Shown here one piece after another: positions 36,301 through 45,389 of a stretch of DNA of 64,000 nucleotides. Made by a program: the position numbers and the translations under genes. The stretch is taken from NCBI GenBank assembly GCA_001414485.1, contig LLEY01000158.1:1-64000 (forward strand), given 5' to 3'. Source of the DNA: Calycina herbarum (Eukaryota; Ascomycota; Leotiomycetes; Helotiales; Pezizellaceae). The notes below the pieces were generated by a model, which saw nothing but the letters and a program-made list of their open reading frames with translations, searched no databases and was not told the DNA's origin. Every line of letters begins with the position of its first letter. The first letter of the stretch is position 1.

Positions 36301-37212
36301 TACACTTCTGACTTCAGCATTGCAAGCCGATGGTAACTAACATCAATCCACAACCATTTTCGAAGAGTGACGAGAGATCTGTGGGATCCGAGAGTATCTA
36401 TGAGAAACCAAACCCAAAAGGAACGCGCGACTCCCTCGTCTATAATGACAGCGTCAAGGAAGGCAGCATATCGGAGGTGTTTGAGGACATTGAAGAAGCT
36501 TTCTCCTGCTATGATGAAAATAGCAAGAATAGCACGCAGCTGTAGCAGAGGTCGGCCCCATGGCCACATATATTTGAGAAAGATGCGAGCCCGTTTCACG
36601 AATGGCCACCATCCACCGAGCTCCCGAGCCTCTTCTCCTGCCTCCCGCCGAATTCCGAACCGGTCGTCATTAGCCACCTTTTTTTTGCCATCCCCGTTGC
36701 CGGCGCACTCCTTGGAGTTTGTCTCCGTCGCGTTGTCAAGGTCAGAGAGGATAAGCGCAATAAAAATCAGCCCCTTCGTAATGGGGAGTGTGAGGATCAA
36801 GGGTAATGGTGCAGTTGGTTGCTGGCAGAGATAGATGACATTGAGGATCTCGAAAACGCAAAGAAAAGCCCAGGATATATAGGTATACCAGACAGGCTCT
36901 GTCTTCTGAGAGACAAGTCGTTCAATTTTAAAGGCGATAGACAGGGAAAGGCTGGACGCGGAAAAAGAAACGGTGGTGTGTCTGTCCTGTTTCTGCGATT
37001 CGATCAGGAATTCTGCGTCTTCCCAAAAGTAGAGCAAGAGCAGAAAAGAAAGAAGGAGGTAGTATCGGGGGCTAGTGCGAACGGTAGACGCGGTATTGTG
37101 GTATTTCGATATAAATGGGAGCCCAAAGTTGATAATAATGATGAAGAAGGCACACGAGCCTCGGACGATGTAGAGCCAAAGTGTGCTTCTTTGAGGGTCT
37201 TGTTGGATGCTT
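33366..37212 (-). pseudogene. ABC half-transporter, HMT1/Atm1-like, broken
   Basis: The minus strand encodes N-terminal membrane segments, a six-helix-type ABC membrane domain (about 36600-35700), then a nucleotide-binding domain: Walker A GPSGVGKST at about 35460-35490, a Q-loop region near 33920, signature FSGGEKQ at about 33690-33717, Walker B ILLIDE with the following TAALD near 33640, and an IIIAHRLS H-loop across a 57-bp intron (33546-33490). Another intron is 33772-33718. This order and the extra N-terminal helices match fungal ABCB half-transporters of the heavy-metal tolerance/Atm1 group, which sit in vacuolar or mitochondrial membranes. Damage: a Tc1-like element just after Walker A; TAA and TAG near 35905-35925; TAG before SMVTGNGK; TAG in the Q-loop. 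The start exon is unclear. About 800 residues if repaired in concept. Confidence 0.8.
34122..35456 (-). mobile_element. Tc1/mariner-like DNA transposon, TSD TA
   Basis: This 1335-bp element has 36-bp terminal inverted repeats (34122-34157 and 35421-35456, one mismatch) and TA duplications at 34120-34121 and 35457-35458. A minus-strand transposase frame spans about 35280-34270: a helix-turn-helix start, a MIWGAIGWDYKSPL segment, IFIEDGSKIYKGHA with the second catalytic Asp, and LPNLNIIEKV with a Glu 34 positions later. The usual SPDLN motif reads LPNLN. TAG codons interrupt the N-terminal half, so the transposase is dead. It lies in the ABC transporter frame; removing it and one TA restores the reading frame exactly. 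Confidence 0.9.
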
Positions 37213-37307
37213 AAGAATATTTCACTGGGTCAGTGAAGCCGGGCGCGCACGAATACTCGTGGCGGAGGCCTGTAGGCTGTCTTTGAGGCTGCGATCTTGG
37301 GAGGCGT

Positions 37308-37493
37308 CTATCTTCCAGCATTGTGCGCCCTATTCTGGCAGGGGGGGCAAGGGAAATTTTGAGACCAGGACTGCTTGAGGACTTTCACCCCAAAGCATTG
37401 GTGATATGGATCTGTGCGAGCAAAATGGCAGTAGGAGAGAAGACGCCTCGTTGCATGACCGCAGGTGAATTGGAATTCTTCCCAGTCACACAT
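37308..37493 (-). CDS. Small Cys/His-rich protein, possibly partial
   Basis: The 61-codon frame starts MCDWEEFQFTCGH and continues LLSYCHFAR and CFGVKVLKQ, ending near CPPCQNR. The Cys/His spacing and the FTCGH and PCPPC motifs resemble small conserved fungal proteins of unknown function, from memory. It may continue into a further exon, because the last residues look like read-through beyond a splice site. It is on the same strand as the ABC gene and about 100 bp upstream of its visible frame. Confidence 0.4.
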   Translation of the reverse strand: MCDWEEFQFTCGHATRRLLSYCHFARTDPYHQCFGVKVLKQSWSQNFPCPPCQNRAHNAGR

Positions 37494-37796
37494 TTTCCTG
37501 CTCGTAAGGAATAGATTGGTAACGAATTGATAGCCGGGGGAGGGCTACCTTCTGAGACTGTCAAGCATAATCTTTATCCTTTCTCTCATGGCTTCATCCG
37601 TAGGCTGGGCATGATCACTAGCTGAAATAAAAGGTTTCTCCCCGCCTCCCAACCCAATTCCCATGCAACCTCCCTTCTACGTGTTCCAAACGCCCGAAAC
37701 CTCTCTCTCGTGCTACTCCTCCTCCGCAGCTTTCACTGCCCCATACAAGAACTGCCCGGAGCAAAGCGCTTAACTGCCAGCGGGTAGTAAGCCAAC

Positions 37797-38281
37797 ATGA
37801 GTGGTTCTGGAGGATATTACAAGTACAGGTGCAAGTACTTCTTCACACACAATTGCCCTTATTAGGTTTAGGTGCACAACGCGCCATGCGCACATTGTTT
37901 GGTGAGTGAATATCAGGAAAGCGGCGCAGATGTACTGATGCTATATTAGGCCGATGGCCGTGATTCCGGAATGACCATGATACCGACGCCTCTTCGAGTT
38001 GGCGCATTGCAACTGGTATGTACCCACCCACCTTTCGATGCTGGCATATAACTAAAGCATCATAGGTGGATAGCGAAGATGGTGTGACCACCGCAATTCC
38101 CAATGGGGGAACTGAGAGTCACCAGGTTGGAGGGATTGGATGGGAGGCGAGCGATTGTCGATTTCGAACTTGGTCCTAGGGACAGGGTGGTATGCATGCA
38201 GCCTGTGAAATTCACAATTTGTCAATCAACCATCATATCCTTGAATGTCTCAACTCACTTGGTGGTGCTGATTCCAAATAA
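37797..38281 (+). pseudogene. Small Cys-rich MSGSGGYYKYRCKYF-type protein
   Basis: Exon 1 (37797-37901) begins MSGSGGYYKYRCKYF and has THNCPY and NAPCAHC; two TAG codons fall where Trp is expected (Y-stop-V-stop-V). A 48-bp intron (37902-37949, GTGAGT...TATTAG) follows, then an exon starting ADGRDSG, and a second intron (GTATGT...CATCATAG, about 38017-38065). Exon 3 reads to TAA near 38280 with one further TAG. I recall a conserved short fungal protein with this N terminus; function unknown. The intact splice sites with only RIP-type nonsense codons suggest recent loss. Confidence 0.5.
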
Positions 38282-38346
38282 GCCACCAGCCTGCATTCAG
38301 TTCTTGCACAGCACTGCGACACGAAGGAAGGGCGGATGCAAACATT

Positions 38347-38838
38347 CTACATCCCCGTAGGTGGTTGTAATGGAGTAGCTGCCTCCCTGGCATCCTGGGC
38401 GCCCTGCAACGATTGAAGCGCAGCTTTGATATGCCAATCGCTTATTCCTTCAATATGCACCCAGTTGACATCCTCTCCCACCGCTTCTTGCATCCAACTA
38501 TTATCTCTAGTATACCGGAAGAAATCTTCAATGAGCACTTTGCATAGTCGCTGTACTTGGTCTTGTTTCTCGCTAAGCTTGAGCTGCTTATAATGTGTAA
38601 TGGACATCTCCTTTTGAAGATGATATTCCACACATTCATTTCGAGCTGCTAGGAGATTAATCCACCTTAGATCCTTGCGCCCACCATACCATCGAGTATA
38701 GCTAATTGCAACATTCATTGCATGCTGTACCTCCGCCTTGGAGGCTTTTTGCTTGATGCAACCTAGTGAGGAATGCATCCTCGTCAACTTGGTCGATTGA
38801 CCAGTGGGGGTATCACCGTCAATTTCCTTTTGTTGCAT
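38347..38838 (-). CDS. GWMQ/EWH-family protein, pair B minus member
   Basis: A single-exon frame of 163 codons starts MQQKEIDGD at 38838 and ends at 38347. It carries HAMNVAI...RWINLLAARNE, a helical Gln/Lys-rich middle (KLSEKQDQVQRL), then RYTRDNSWMQEAVGED, WVHIEGISDWH and IKAALQSLQG. Unlike the other three members it has no intron after the RW.NLL motif, so an intron may have been lost. No nonsense codon. It is head-to-head with the plus-strand member starting at 38915, 76 bp away. It resembles the pair A minus member most (both have N(W)(I/V).I.G.S.WH.K.AL). Probably soluble; function unknown. Confidence 0.65.
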   Translation of the reverse strand: MQQKEIDGDTPTGQSTKLTRMHSSLGCIKQKASKAEVQHAMNVAISYTRWYGGRKDLRWINLLAARNECVEYHLQKEMSITHYKQLKLSEKQDQVQRLCKVLIEDFFRYTRDNSWMQEAVGEDVNWVHIEGISDWHIKAALQSLQGAQDAREAATPLQPPTGM

Positions 38839-38914
38839 ATCGCTGTTTGGAGTATTTAGGTACCTTTTGTCGTGAAAAAAATGGATTTTTTAGGATTTTT
38901 TAACACGTCACGAC
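38839..38914. promoter_or_regulatory. Short shared intergenic region, possible two-way promoter
   Basis: Only 76 bp separate the two divergent start codons. The segment has T- and A-rich runs and a 7-bp inverted repeat, GTCGTGA at 38869-38875 and TCACGAC at 38908-38914. A shared promoter is inferred from the spacing. Confidence 0.4.
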
Positions 38915-39316
38915 ATGTTGTTGCCTCAGGTGAAGTTTCAGAGCGGGGATGCCGTACTAAGACGAAAGTGGACAAGCCTAAAAAGTAAGCGATTGCTGAA
39001 ATTAGCATGTATGGGTTTGGAAACGACCTCCAGTCTCACTAGGCGCATGCAATTGTCCACACCTCCCGTTCTACCCGATCGCCTAAGTTACCAAAGGATG
39101 ACTGTGCCAGCTAGAGCAACAACGCTGATTGTACAGCAACACATGAACGAGGCAATTGGCACATCGCATTGGTCCTCTCACAATGATCAATGGAGTAATC
39201 TTCTTGTAGATGTGACCTTCGTAATATAATTTCCCTTCTAACCGTGTCTATAGTTGGCTCGCAATACTTTTATTAAACAGCGAATCGAGCAATGGGGTTT
39301 CTCTATCATTAAATTC

Positions 39317-39333
39317 AAGACTCTAGCCAAGAC
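39317..39333 (+). repeat. LINE target-site duplication, left copy
   Basis: AAGACTCTAGCCAAGAC occurs here and again at 45073-45089, just after the LINE tail. Confidence 0.9.
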
Positions 39334-39410
39334 CTTTTTTCGTAGATTGAATTTTTTGTTCTAAAACGCTCAATCTCTCTTACTCTCGCCTAATAAGCTG
39401 AATTCCTTCC

Positions 39411-40997
39411 ATGGAGACTCCTCTAAGGAGGCCTCCGGCCACGCCTACGCCCCTAGGAAGGGGTATAGGGAAAGGGGGGGTACGCCCAATTCCTCCCCTC
39501 CCCAACATACAACAACAATTTGTCTCTGGGACCACCGAAGCTCTAGAACGTGGTGCTATAGGCCAAATCTTCTTTGGAGGCACCGCAGAAGCTGTAGACC
39601 ACCACCTAAGTACTGCTCTTGATAGAGCACCTCCGGACCTCTTGCCCTACCTCAGGGCCTTTTGTACACAGGTGGCCGACCTTAGCCTAGCCTTTCACCG
39701 AACATACACCTCAGGGGCCCCGCCTCTACTACATTTAGCTCCTAGAGCCACCAACAGGTGTAGGGACGACCCTACATCCCCCTCGACTTCAACCCCCTCT
39801 CTGGGCCCTGTGGGAAAAATTTCTTACGCACAGACCATAAAGGATGCCTCAGCGCCTGATACTGCAACACCACAAAACCCCCTACCTCCTCCTCCTCCTG
39901 TTACTTCGAAGCTACAGAAGAACAAGAAATCCCTAGCCAAACCTGACCTTAGAGTCTTTATCCGACTACCTCTAGACGCTCCTGAAAGGAAACACTCTGC
40001 TCTAGCTATCCACCTTGCTCTCTGCGACCTAAAAATTGGCTGTAGCGAGCTTGTACAAGAAGTACTGTCAGTTAACTCTGGCTTTGCTATTGTACCTAAT
40101 AGCGAGGAAGCCCGAGCCACCCTCTTATCAACAAAAAAGGCCTTTATTCAAACCCTGTTCCATGCAGCCAGAATAGAGGCCTCGCAAGACTGGGCAGTAT
40201 TCCGTTTATCAGGGATCCCTCGAAGTGTTGAAACAGTCCAGATCAATGAAAAAGGAGCAATCATATCAACCCTCATCCCTACTACTCCTAGTGTAGTTAC
40301 TGCGGCTATAGAAGAGCGAATAAGAGCAATACCTACAAAGGTTGACATAGCTACTAGCTCTCTCTCTGACGGGCTGTTCTACACCTCTTAGATAGTATTC
40401 TTTGAGGAAAAGGACACAAGGGCCCCTCACACCATTCCTGAAATGACGTCTCTCTTTGGAAGAAGAGCCTTCTTCAAGCGCCTCCCTAAAGTCTCTACTG
40501 TTACACAGTGCTCTAAGTGCTGGATGTGGCATAACTTAAGGAACTGTGGGAAGAACCAGCGTTGTCGCCTATGCGGTACTACTAAACACTCTGAAGCCTT
40601 CCACCCTAGGTGTATTAGACACTCTCAGTGTAAACTGAAGTGCATACACTGTAGTGGCCCACACGCCTCTGACGACACCACGTGCCAGCTTAGACCAAAA
40701 GCCTCAGGGGCTCACCCCTCAACCGAGAACAAGAGAGCAATCCGGCAAGCATGGAATGAGACGCGGATAAGAAGAGAGGAAGACTCTCCCTGCAGCAGCG
40801 TGGACACAGAAATGGACCCGGACCTACCTACTACCACTCAGAATCCCCCCCCTCAAGCCAGCATAGATAGCCCTCTTACAGCCCCGTCTATAATCCTCCA
40901 ACGAGCTAATAAGCCCCTTGCTACGACAGTAGAAGAGGCGTACTACGACCTCCCTAGGGAGAGAACCCCGGACATCAACCACTCTACTATACTATGA
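39411..40997 (+). CDS. LINE ORF1, gag-like, one nonsense codon
   Basis: The frame runs from ATG 39411 to TGA 40997 and is broken only by TAG at 40389-40391; the parts on both sides are in the same frame. The N-terminal part is Pro/Ala-rich and likely a coiled region; the C-terminal part has three Cys/His knuckles (CSKCWMWHNLRNC, CRLCGTTKHSEAFHPRC, CIHCSGPHASDDTTC), which in this family bind RNA in the ribonucleoprotein particle. The TAG probably was TGG. The last four bases, ATGA at 40994-40997, overlap the ORF2 start, suggesting coupled translation of ORF2. Full size would be 528 residues. Confidence 0.85.
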
Positions 40998-43900
40998 GTA
41001 GACAAGGATTTATAAAGAACTACTGCCTCCAAGTCCTACAAATCAATGTACACAAGTCTAGCGAATACCAGGAGCTAGTACTACAATTAGCCCACTATAA
41101 GCGAGTCGATGTAGTACTAATTCAAGAGCCATATATCTACCTAAGAGATATCAGCCGCCAGATTACAAGACGCCACCCAAACTACGACTGTTTTACGCCT
41201 ATATGCGAATGGAGTATTGATCTACCAAGAGTACTCACTTTTGTACGAAAAGGGGCTGGAATCCTTGCTAGCCAACGGACCCCTATCGCCCCCTCGCTCA
41301 AATCCCGCGACCTCGTTTATATTGAAATTCCACTCCCTCAAGGCCCCGCACTTCATATACTTAACGTATACAACGCCCCTCTAGGTACTAAGGGAGCAGG
41401 TGAGGCTATAAGCCTTGTCCTTAGCTCTCAACATATCACTACAACAAACCTCTTCCTAGCTGGGGACTTTAACTTAAAGAGCCAGCTTTGGCAACCAGAC
41501 TTCCTTGGCCAAGAGAGTGCACAGGCACCCTCGCTTATCAACTGGATAGGGGACAGAGGGCTACAGCTTACTACCCCTCCTAGCACACAAACGCATAATC
41601 TAGGGAACACTCTTGACTTAGCCTTTTGCTCTAGCGGCCTCTATCAAAGGGGCACAGCCACAGAGGTTAACCTGGCTTTTGAGTGTGGTTCAGATCACCT
41701 TCCTATTCTTACTCGCCTGCCATGCGTGAGTGGCTTAACCGAGGGGCAGCCTCCTCTTAAACTTAGCACTCTCGACCTGAAAGCCTTTAAGACAGCTCTG
41801 GAAGGAAAGCTAGAAGCACAATTGCTGTACGAGATTCTAGAACAGCCAGACATGGAATCGCTAGAGGCCCTAGCAGGATTTATTATTGAATGCGTACATA
41901 GTGCGTATGTCAGTAGTGCTAAGCGAGGCCTTGGGCATGGGTTTGGACACCCCTGGTGGAACAAGGAGTGCCAGTCTGCGGCCACCAAGGCTAGGAAGGC
42001 TCGGAGGCTCGAAGCCAGCCCAGAGGCTGTGAAAGGCCTTCAGAGGGCTCTTAGACAGGAGATCCGGAAGGCAAAAGGAGCGCACTTTCGTAGCCTGATT
42101 GACAAGGCTACAAAGAGTAAGGATGTTTTCAAAATATGCAAGTGGCACCAAAGCACAGGGGTCTACAAGTCCCCCCCTTTGAAGGACTCGGCTGGCCAGC
42201 TAGGCTTTACCACTCAAGAAAAGCAGAGGATCCTAGTACAAGAGCTACTCACAAACAAGGCTGAAGTAGGGGACATTCCAATCAATACCCCAACCACCTC
42301 TACGCGTGCCCTCCCCTGGGCTGCTCTCACTTTACGCGAGGTAGAAGAGTCAGTCCTTGGGAAGGCCTCTACTGCACCAGGAGAGGATGAGCTTGTAACA
42401 GGGGTTTTTAAGGCTGCCTGGCACCAGATCTCGCACCTAGTGTACTCTCTATTCAAGGGATGCATAGAGATAGGGTTCCACCCTAAGATCTTCCGCACTG
42501 CTATTGTCGCTATTATCCCAAAGCCAAATAAGAAGGATAAGTCGTCTCCTCGAGCATACCGACCAATCTCCCTACTCTCAGTCCTAGGAAAGGGGCTTGA
42601 AAGGCTTCTTGCAAAGAGAGCCTCATGGATAGCTATTAAGCACGATGTTCTAGGGCCGAACCAGTTCGGAGCCCTCCCTCTGAGAGCTGCTACAGACCTC
42701 ACCACCTGCCTTACCTTTGAGATAGAGAAGGCTCTTACAAATAGACAGGAGGCCTCCCTTCTTACGCTTGATGTTAAGGGCGCCTTCGACGCGGCACTTC
42801 CTGGCCGCTTAATTAAGAGGCTTAGAGAGCAAGGATGGCCACACAACCTTGTAGCATGGGTCACTTCCTTCTTAACCGACCGATCTGTAAAAGTAAAGCT
42901 AGACGGAGAAATAGGGGTATCTACTCCTCTTCAATGCGGCCTACCACAGGGTTCGCCTATCTCGCCCATCCTCTTTATGCTCTACATTCAGCCAATCTTT
43001 ACTCTAGGAGTAGGCTCTCTGCCGATGGTACAGAGGTTCGGGTATGCTGACGACATTGGACTACTTGCTTTTGGGCCTACTAAGGCAGGGAATGTCAAGG
43101 TTCTAGTAGAACAGGTGGCCAGGGCGCTAGAGTGGGGTACAGAAGAGGGTATTACTTTTGACGCTGAGAAGTCTGAACTCATCCACTTCTCTCGTAAGAG
43201 GAAGCAAAAAGGGAGAGGTATCCGCCCTCCTCCTACTATCGTAGTAGGGGAAAAGATAATAGAGCCCACGCAAGAGCTCCGCTGGCTCGGCATCTTCTTT
43301 GACCCTCGCCTTTCCTTCTATGGCCATGTCAAGAGAATGGCTAGCAAGGCTACACGAGTAGCGAATGCTCTAAAAGGAACAACAAGCACAGTAAGGGGCT
43401 CTCCCTCTTATCTATTAAAACAAGCTGTTACTGCTTGTATTCTGTCAATTGCCTACTTCGGAAGCGAGACCTGGTACCCTGGAAGGGCTAGGAGTAAAAT
43501 AGGCCAAGAAGGAAGGACGAACAACCGAATCGGCCGTCACCTAACTCTCTTAGATAGAGTAGTAGCCAAGGGTGCGAGGATTATCCTCCCAGTATATAAG
43601 ACCACCCCTACCTCAGTACTCCTTATGGAGTCCGGCCTCCTAGCCTCCGAAATTACTCTTATAACAAGGAGCGAAGCGCTAGAAGCCAGGATCCGACGGC
43701 TAGACCCTGCCCACCCGCTTAAACGATGTGTAAATCACCCCTGCCCGAATGCTAGGCTTATTTACCGCTCTTATAGAGCCCTCCCTCCCTCTGAAGAGAT
43801 TGATCCTATACAAGACCCTCCGTGGGACAGAGGCTTCAACCGACAAGCCCGCCTTCTCGAAGTAGAAGGGCCTGACCCTGGTGGGGACAAGGACTCCTAC

Positions 43901-44809
43901 AAGGCCAAATTCCTTGAATTCCTAGCTATAGTTCCACCTACAGACCTAGTAGTATTTACGGACGGCTCTCGCTTAGACGACAAAAGAACTGGTGGGGGCG
44001 TATGCCTCACAAGAGGGGGGGTTGTTCTTAACACTAAGGCCTTCCCTTTTGGCAAAGCGTTAGAGATATATGACGCGGAAGCTAGGGCTGCTCTCCATGG
44101 TCTAGAATTAGCCATAGACTCCCCTTTCTGGCCGGCGGCTAGGAAGTGCTGGATCTGCCTTGACAACCTTGAAGCTACGCTACAGTTGACCTACCGGTCC
44201 TGTGGCACCTCGCAAGAAACCTTTAATAGGGTCTACGAATTAGCCTTATTATACCCTGGGAAAATAGAGGCTAGGTGGTGCCCTAGCCACATAGGGATCC
44301 TAGGCAACGAGATTGCGGACAGAGCTGCGGGCAAAGCGGCTCGTACACCCTCTTCTGACCTCCCGCCTACACTCTGTACTGCTACACTCAAAAGAGAGAC
44401 TAAGGAGACAGGGGTCAAGCTTGCAAGAAACCTCTGGAACACTACCCTCCCGGGCCTTTATAAGGACCTAGGGTTCTGTACCTGGTCTTTCAAGCCTAGG
44501 TCTCTCCAGCTACCAAGAGAGGTCCTAGCTCGCTTAATCGCTGCTCGCTCTGGCCACGGCGACTTTACCTCCTACCACCTTCGCTTCTTTCACTACGATA
44601 CGCTACTCACTTCAGGGGAATGCAACTGCAGGAAGGCTAAAACTCAATTCCATATACTCTTCTGCAGGCTAGCAAACAACGAGGCCCCTGGCCTTTTAGC
44701 TAAGGCTAAGAAGGACCCCCAACTTCTCTTTGGCCCCTACTGCGAGGAGCTCTTTAGCAAGGTCTACTTTAAGACGAAATTCTACACTAATATCTGTCTC
44801 TCTAGATAG
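40994..44809 (+). CDS. LINE ORF2: endonuclease, RT, RNase H
   Basis: This intact 1271-codon frame begins with an apurinic/apyrimidinic-type endonuclease (QINVHKS near residue 16, QEPYIY, AGDFNLKSQLW, SDHLPI), followed by reverse transcriptase (AIIPKPNKK, YRPISLLS, LDVKGAFDAAL, LPQGSPISP, and YADD with Tyr at residue 684), then RNase H (FTDGSR with Asp at residue 990, an Asp-Ala-Glu pair, CLDN, and a His-to-Asp stretch ending NEIADRAAGKAA). A C-terminal C-x-C...H...C motif (CNCRKAKTQFHILFC) is typical of such proteins. The enzyme nicks target DNA and copies the RNA at the nick. All main catalytic residues are present, so it may be active. Confidence 0.93.
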   Translation: MSRQGFIKNYCLQVLQINVHKSSEYQELVLQLAHYKRVDVVLIQEPYIYLRDISRQITRRHPNYDCFTPICEWSIDLPRVLTFVRKGAGILASQRTPIAPSLKSRDLVYIEIPLPQGPALHILNVYNAPLGTKGAGEAISLVLSSQHITTTNLFLAGDFNLKSQLWQPDFLGQESAQAPSLINWIGDRGLQLTTPPSTQTHNLGNTLDLAFCSSGLYQRGTATEVNLAFECGSDHLPILTRLPCVSGLTEGQPPLKLSTLDLKAFKTALEGKLEAQLLYEILEQPDMESLEALAGFIIECVHSAYVSSAKRGLGHGFGHPWWNKECQSAATKARKARRLEASPEAVKGLQRALRQEIRKAKGAHFRSLIDKATKSKDVFKICKWHQSTGVYKSPPLKDSAGQLGFTTQEKQRILVQELLTNKAEVGDIPINTPTTSTRALPWAALTLREVEESVLGKASTAPGEDELVTGVFKAAWHQISHLVYSLFKGCIEIGFHPKIFRTAIVAIIPKPNKKDKSSPRAYRPISLLSVLGKGLERLLAKRASWIAIKHDVLGPNQFGALPLRAATDLTTCLTFEIEKALTNRQEASLLTLDVKGAFDAALPGRLIKRLREQGWPHNLVAWVTSFLTDRSVKVKLDGEIGVSTPLQCGLPQGSPISPILFMLYIQPIFTLGVGSLPMVQRFGYADDIGLLAFGPTKAGNVKVLVEQVARALEWGTEEGITFDAEKSELIHFSRKRKQKGRGIRPPPTIVVGEKIIEPTQELRWLGIFFDPRLSFYGHVKRMASKATRVANALKGTTSTVRGSPSYLLKQAVTACILSIAYFGSETWYPGRARSKIGQEGRTNNRIGRHLTLLDRVVAKGARIILPVYKTTPTSVLLMESGLLASEITLITRSEALEARIRRLDPAHPLKRCVNHPCPNARLIYRSYRALPPSEEIDPIQDPPWDRGFNRQARLLEVEGPDPGGDKDSYKAKFLEFLAIVPPTDLVVFTDGSRLDDKRTGGGVCLTRGGVVLNTKAFPFGKALEIYDAEARAALHGLELAIDSPFWPAARKCWICLDNLEATLQLTYRSCGTSQETFNRVYELALLYPGKIEARWCPSHIGILGNEIADRAAGKAARTPSSDLPPTLCTATLKRETKETGVKLARNLWNTTLPGLYKDLGFCTWSFKPRSLQLPREVLARLIAARSGHGDFTSYHLRFFHYDTLLTSGECNCRKAKTQFHILFCRLANNEAPGLLAKAKKDPQLLFGPYCEELFSKVYFKTKFYTNICLSR

Positions 44810-45072
44810 ATAGACCTTCTCCTTTTTTCTCTCTTTTCCTTATATTTCCTTTGTTCTGCCCTGGTTCTAAAAACTAATTAAGGATAAGGGCTGTTCCGAA
44901 AGAGGGGCTTCTCTTTAAACTGTCTCTTGTAAATTAGCTCTTTTCATTTACACCCCCTATAGCCTGGGGTACCCCCCCCAGCGTCATTTGCCCTAATTGG
45001 GACTTTCTAGGACCTAGACCACGCGATCTAGACTCCGCCTGACGTTAAATAGTAATAAATAAATAAATAAAT
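44810..45072 (+). other. LINE 3' UTR and TAAA tail
   Basis: The 3' UTR shares long blocks with the two other LINE copies, including AGCGTCATTTGCCC and ACGCGATCTAGACTCCGCC, and ends in AAATAAATAAAT-type repeats. Confidence 0.85.
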
Positions 45073-45389
45073 AAGACTCTAGCCAAGACTCAAGACAAGC
45101 CTTTAAGAAGGTCCTATATTCGTCGGTTAGAGTCTGCATTCACGGATGAATTCTTCAAGTATTCTCGCGACAATGGTTGGATGCAGGTTGCTGTAATAGA
45201 CAACGATCGCTGGATTCATATTCCCGGGATGCAAGAGTGGCATGTTAATTCTGCTCTTCATGTAATCGAGCATTCGACAGAAGTCAGAAGTAAGTGAGAT
45301 ACTCGATAAGGTCTAGTCTATTCCAACCTAAACTTTTCCCAGGAGCGATGCAAACTAGACCCGATTCGGAGAATCCTGTAGCCCCTTAA

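Larger units (their letters stand above)
39334..45072 (+). mobile_element. Near-intact Tad1-like LINE, 17-bp TSD
   Basis: This 5739-bp non-LTR retrotransposon has a 77-bp 5' leader, two ORFs and a 3' UTR ending in a (TAAA)n-type tail (about 45045-45072). Exact 17-bp target duplications at 39317-39333 and 45073-45089 show it moved by target-primed reverse transcription. An RNase H domain in ORF2 and its fungal setting place it in the Tad1 clade. A truncated copy is at 48220-48802 and an eroded minus-strand copy at 59622-64000. It shows almost no RIP and its ORF2 has no stop. Confidence 0.93.
38915..45389 (+). pseudogene. GWMQ/EWH-family protein, pair B plus member, LINE-split
   Basis: Exon 1 is 38915-39205 (MLLPQVKF start; HMNEAIG and QWSNLL), intron 39206-39253 (GTAGATG...TCTATAG), exon 2 is 39254-39333 plus 45090-45289, intron 45290-45342 (GTAAGT...TTTCCCAG), exon 3 is 45343-45389 ending TAA. 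Without the LINE and one 17-bp duplication the coding length is 618 bp, or 205 codons, with no stop or frameshift. It has LARNTFIKQRIEQW, YSRDNGWMQ, WIHIPGMQEWHV and NSALHV. The gene was therefore intact when the LINE arrived, and neither gene nor LINE shows much RIP. Function unknown. Confidence 0.75.

Noticed and set aside
39380..44442. Many long minus-strand frames opposite the LINE
   Set aside because: They mirror the codon bias of ORF1 and ORF2 and carry no motif of their own.
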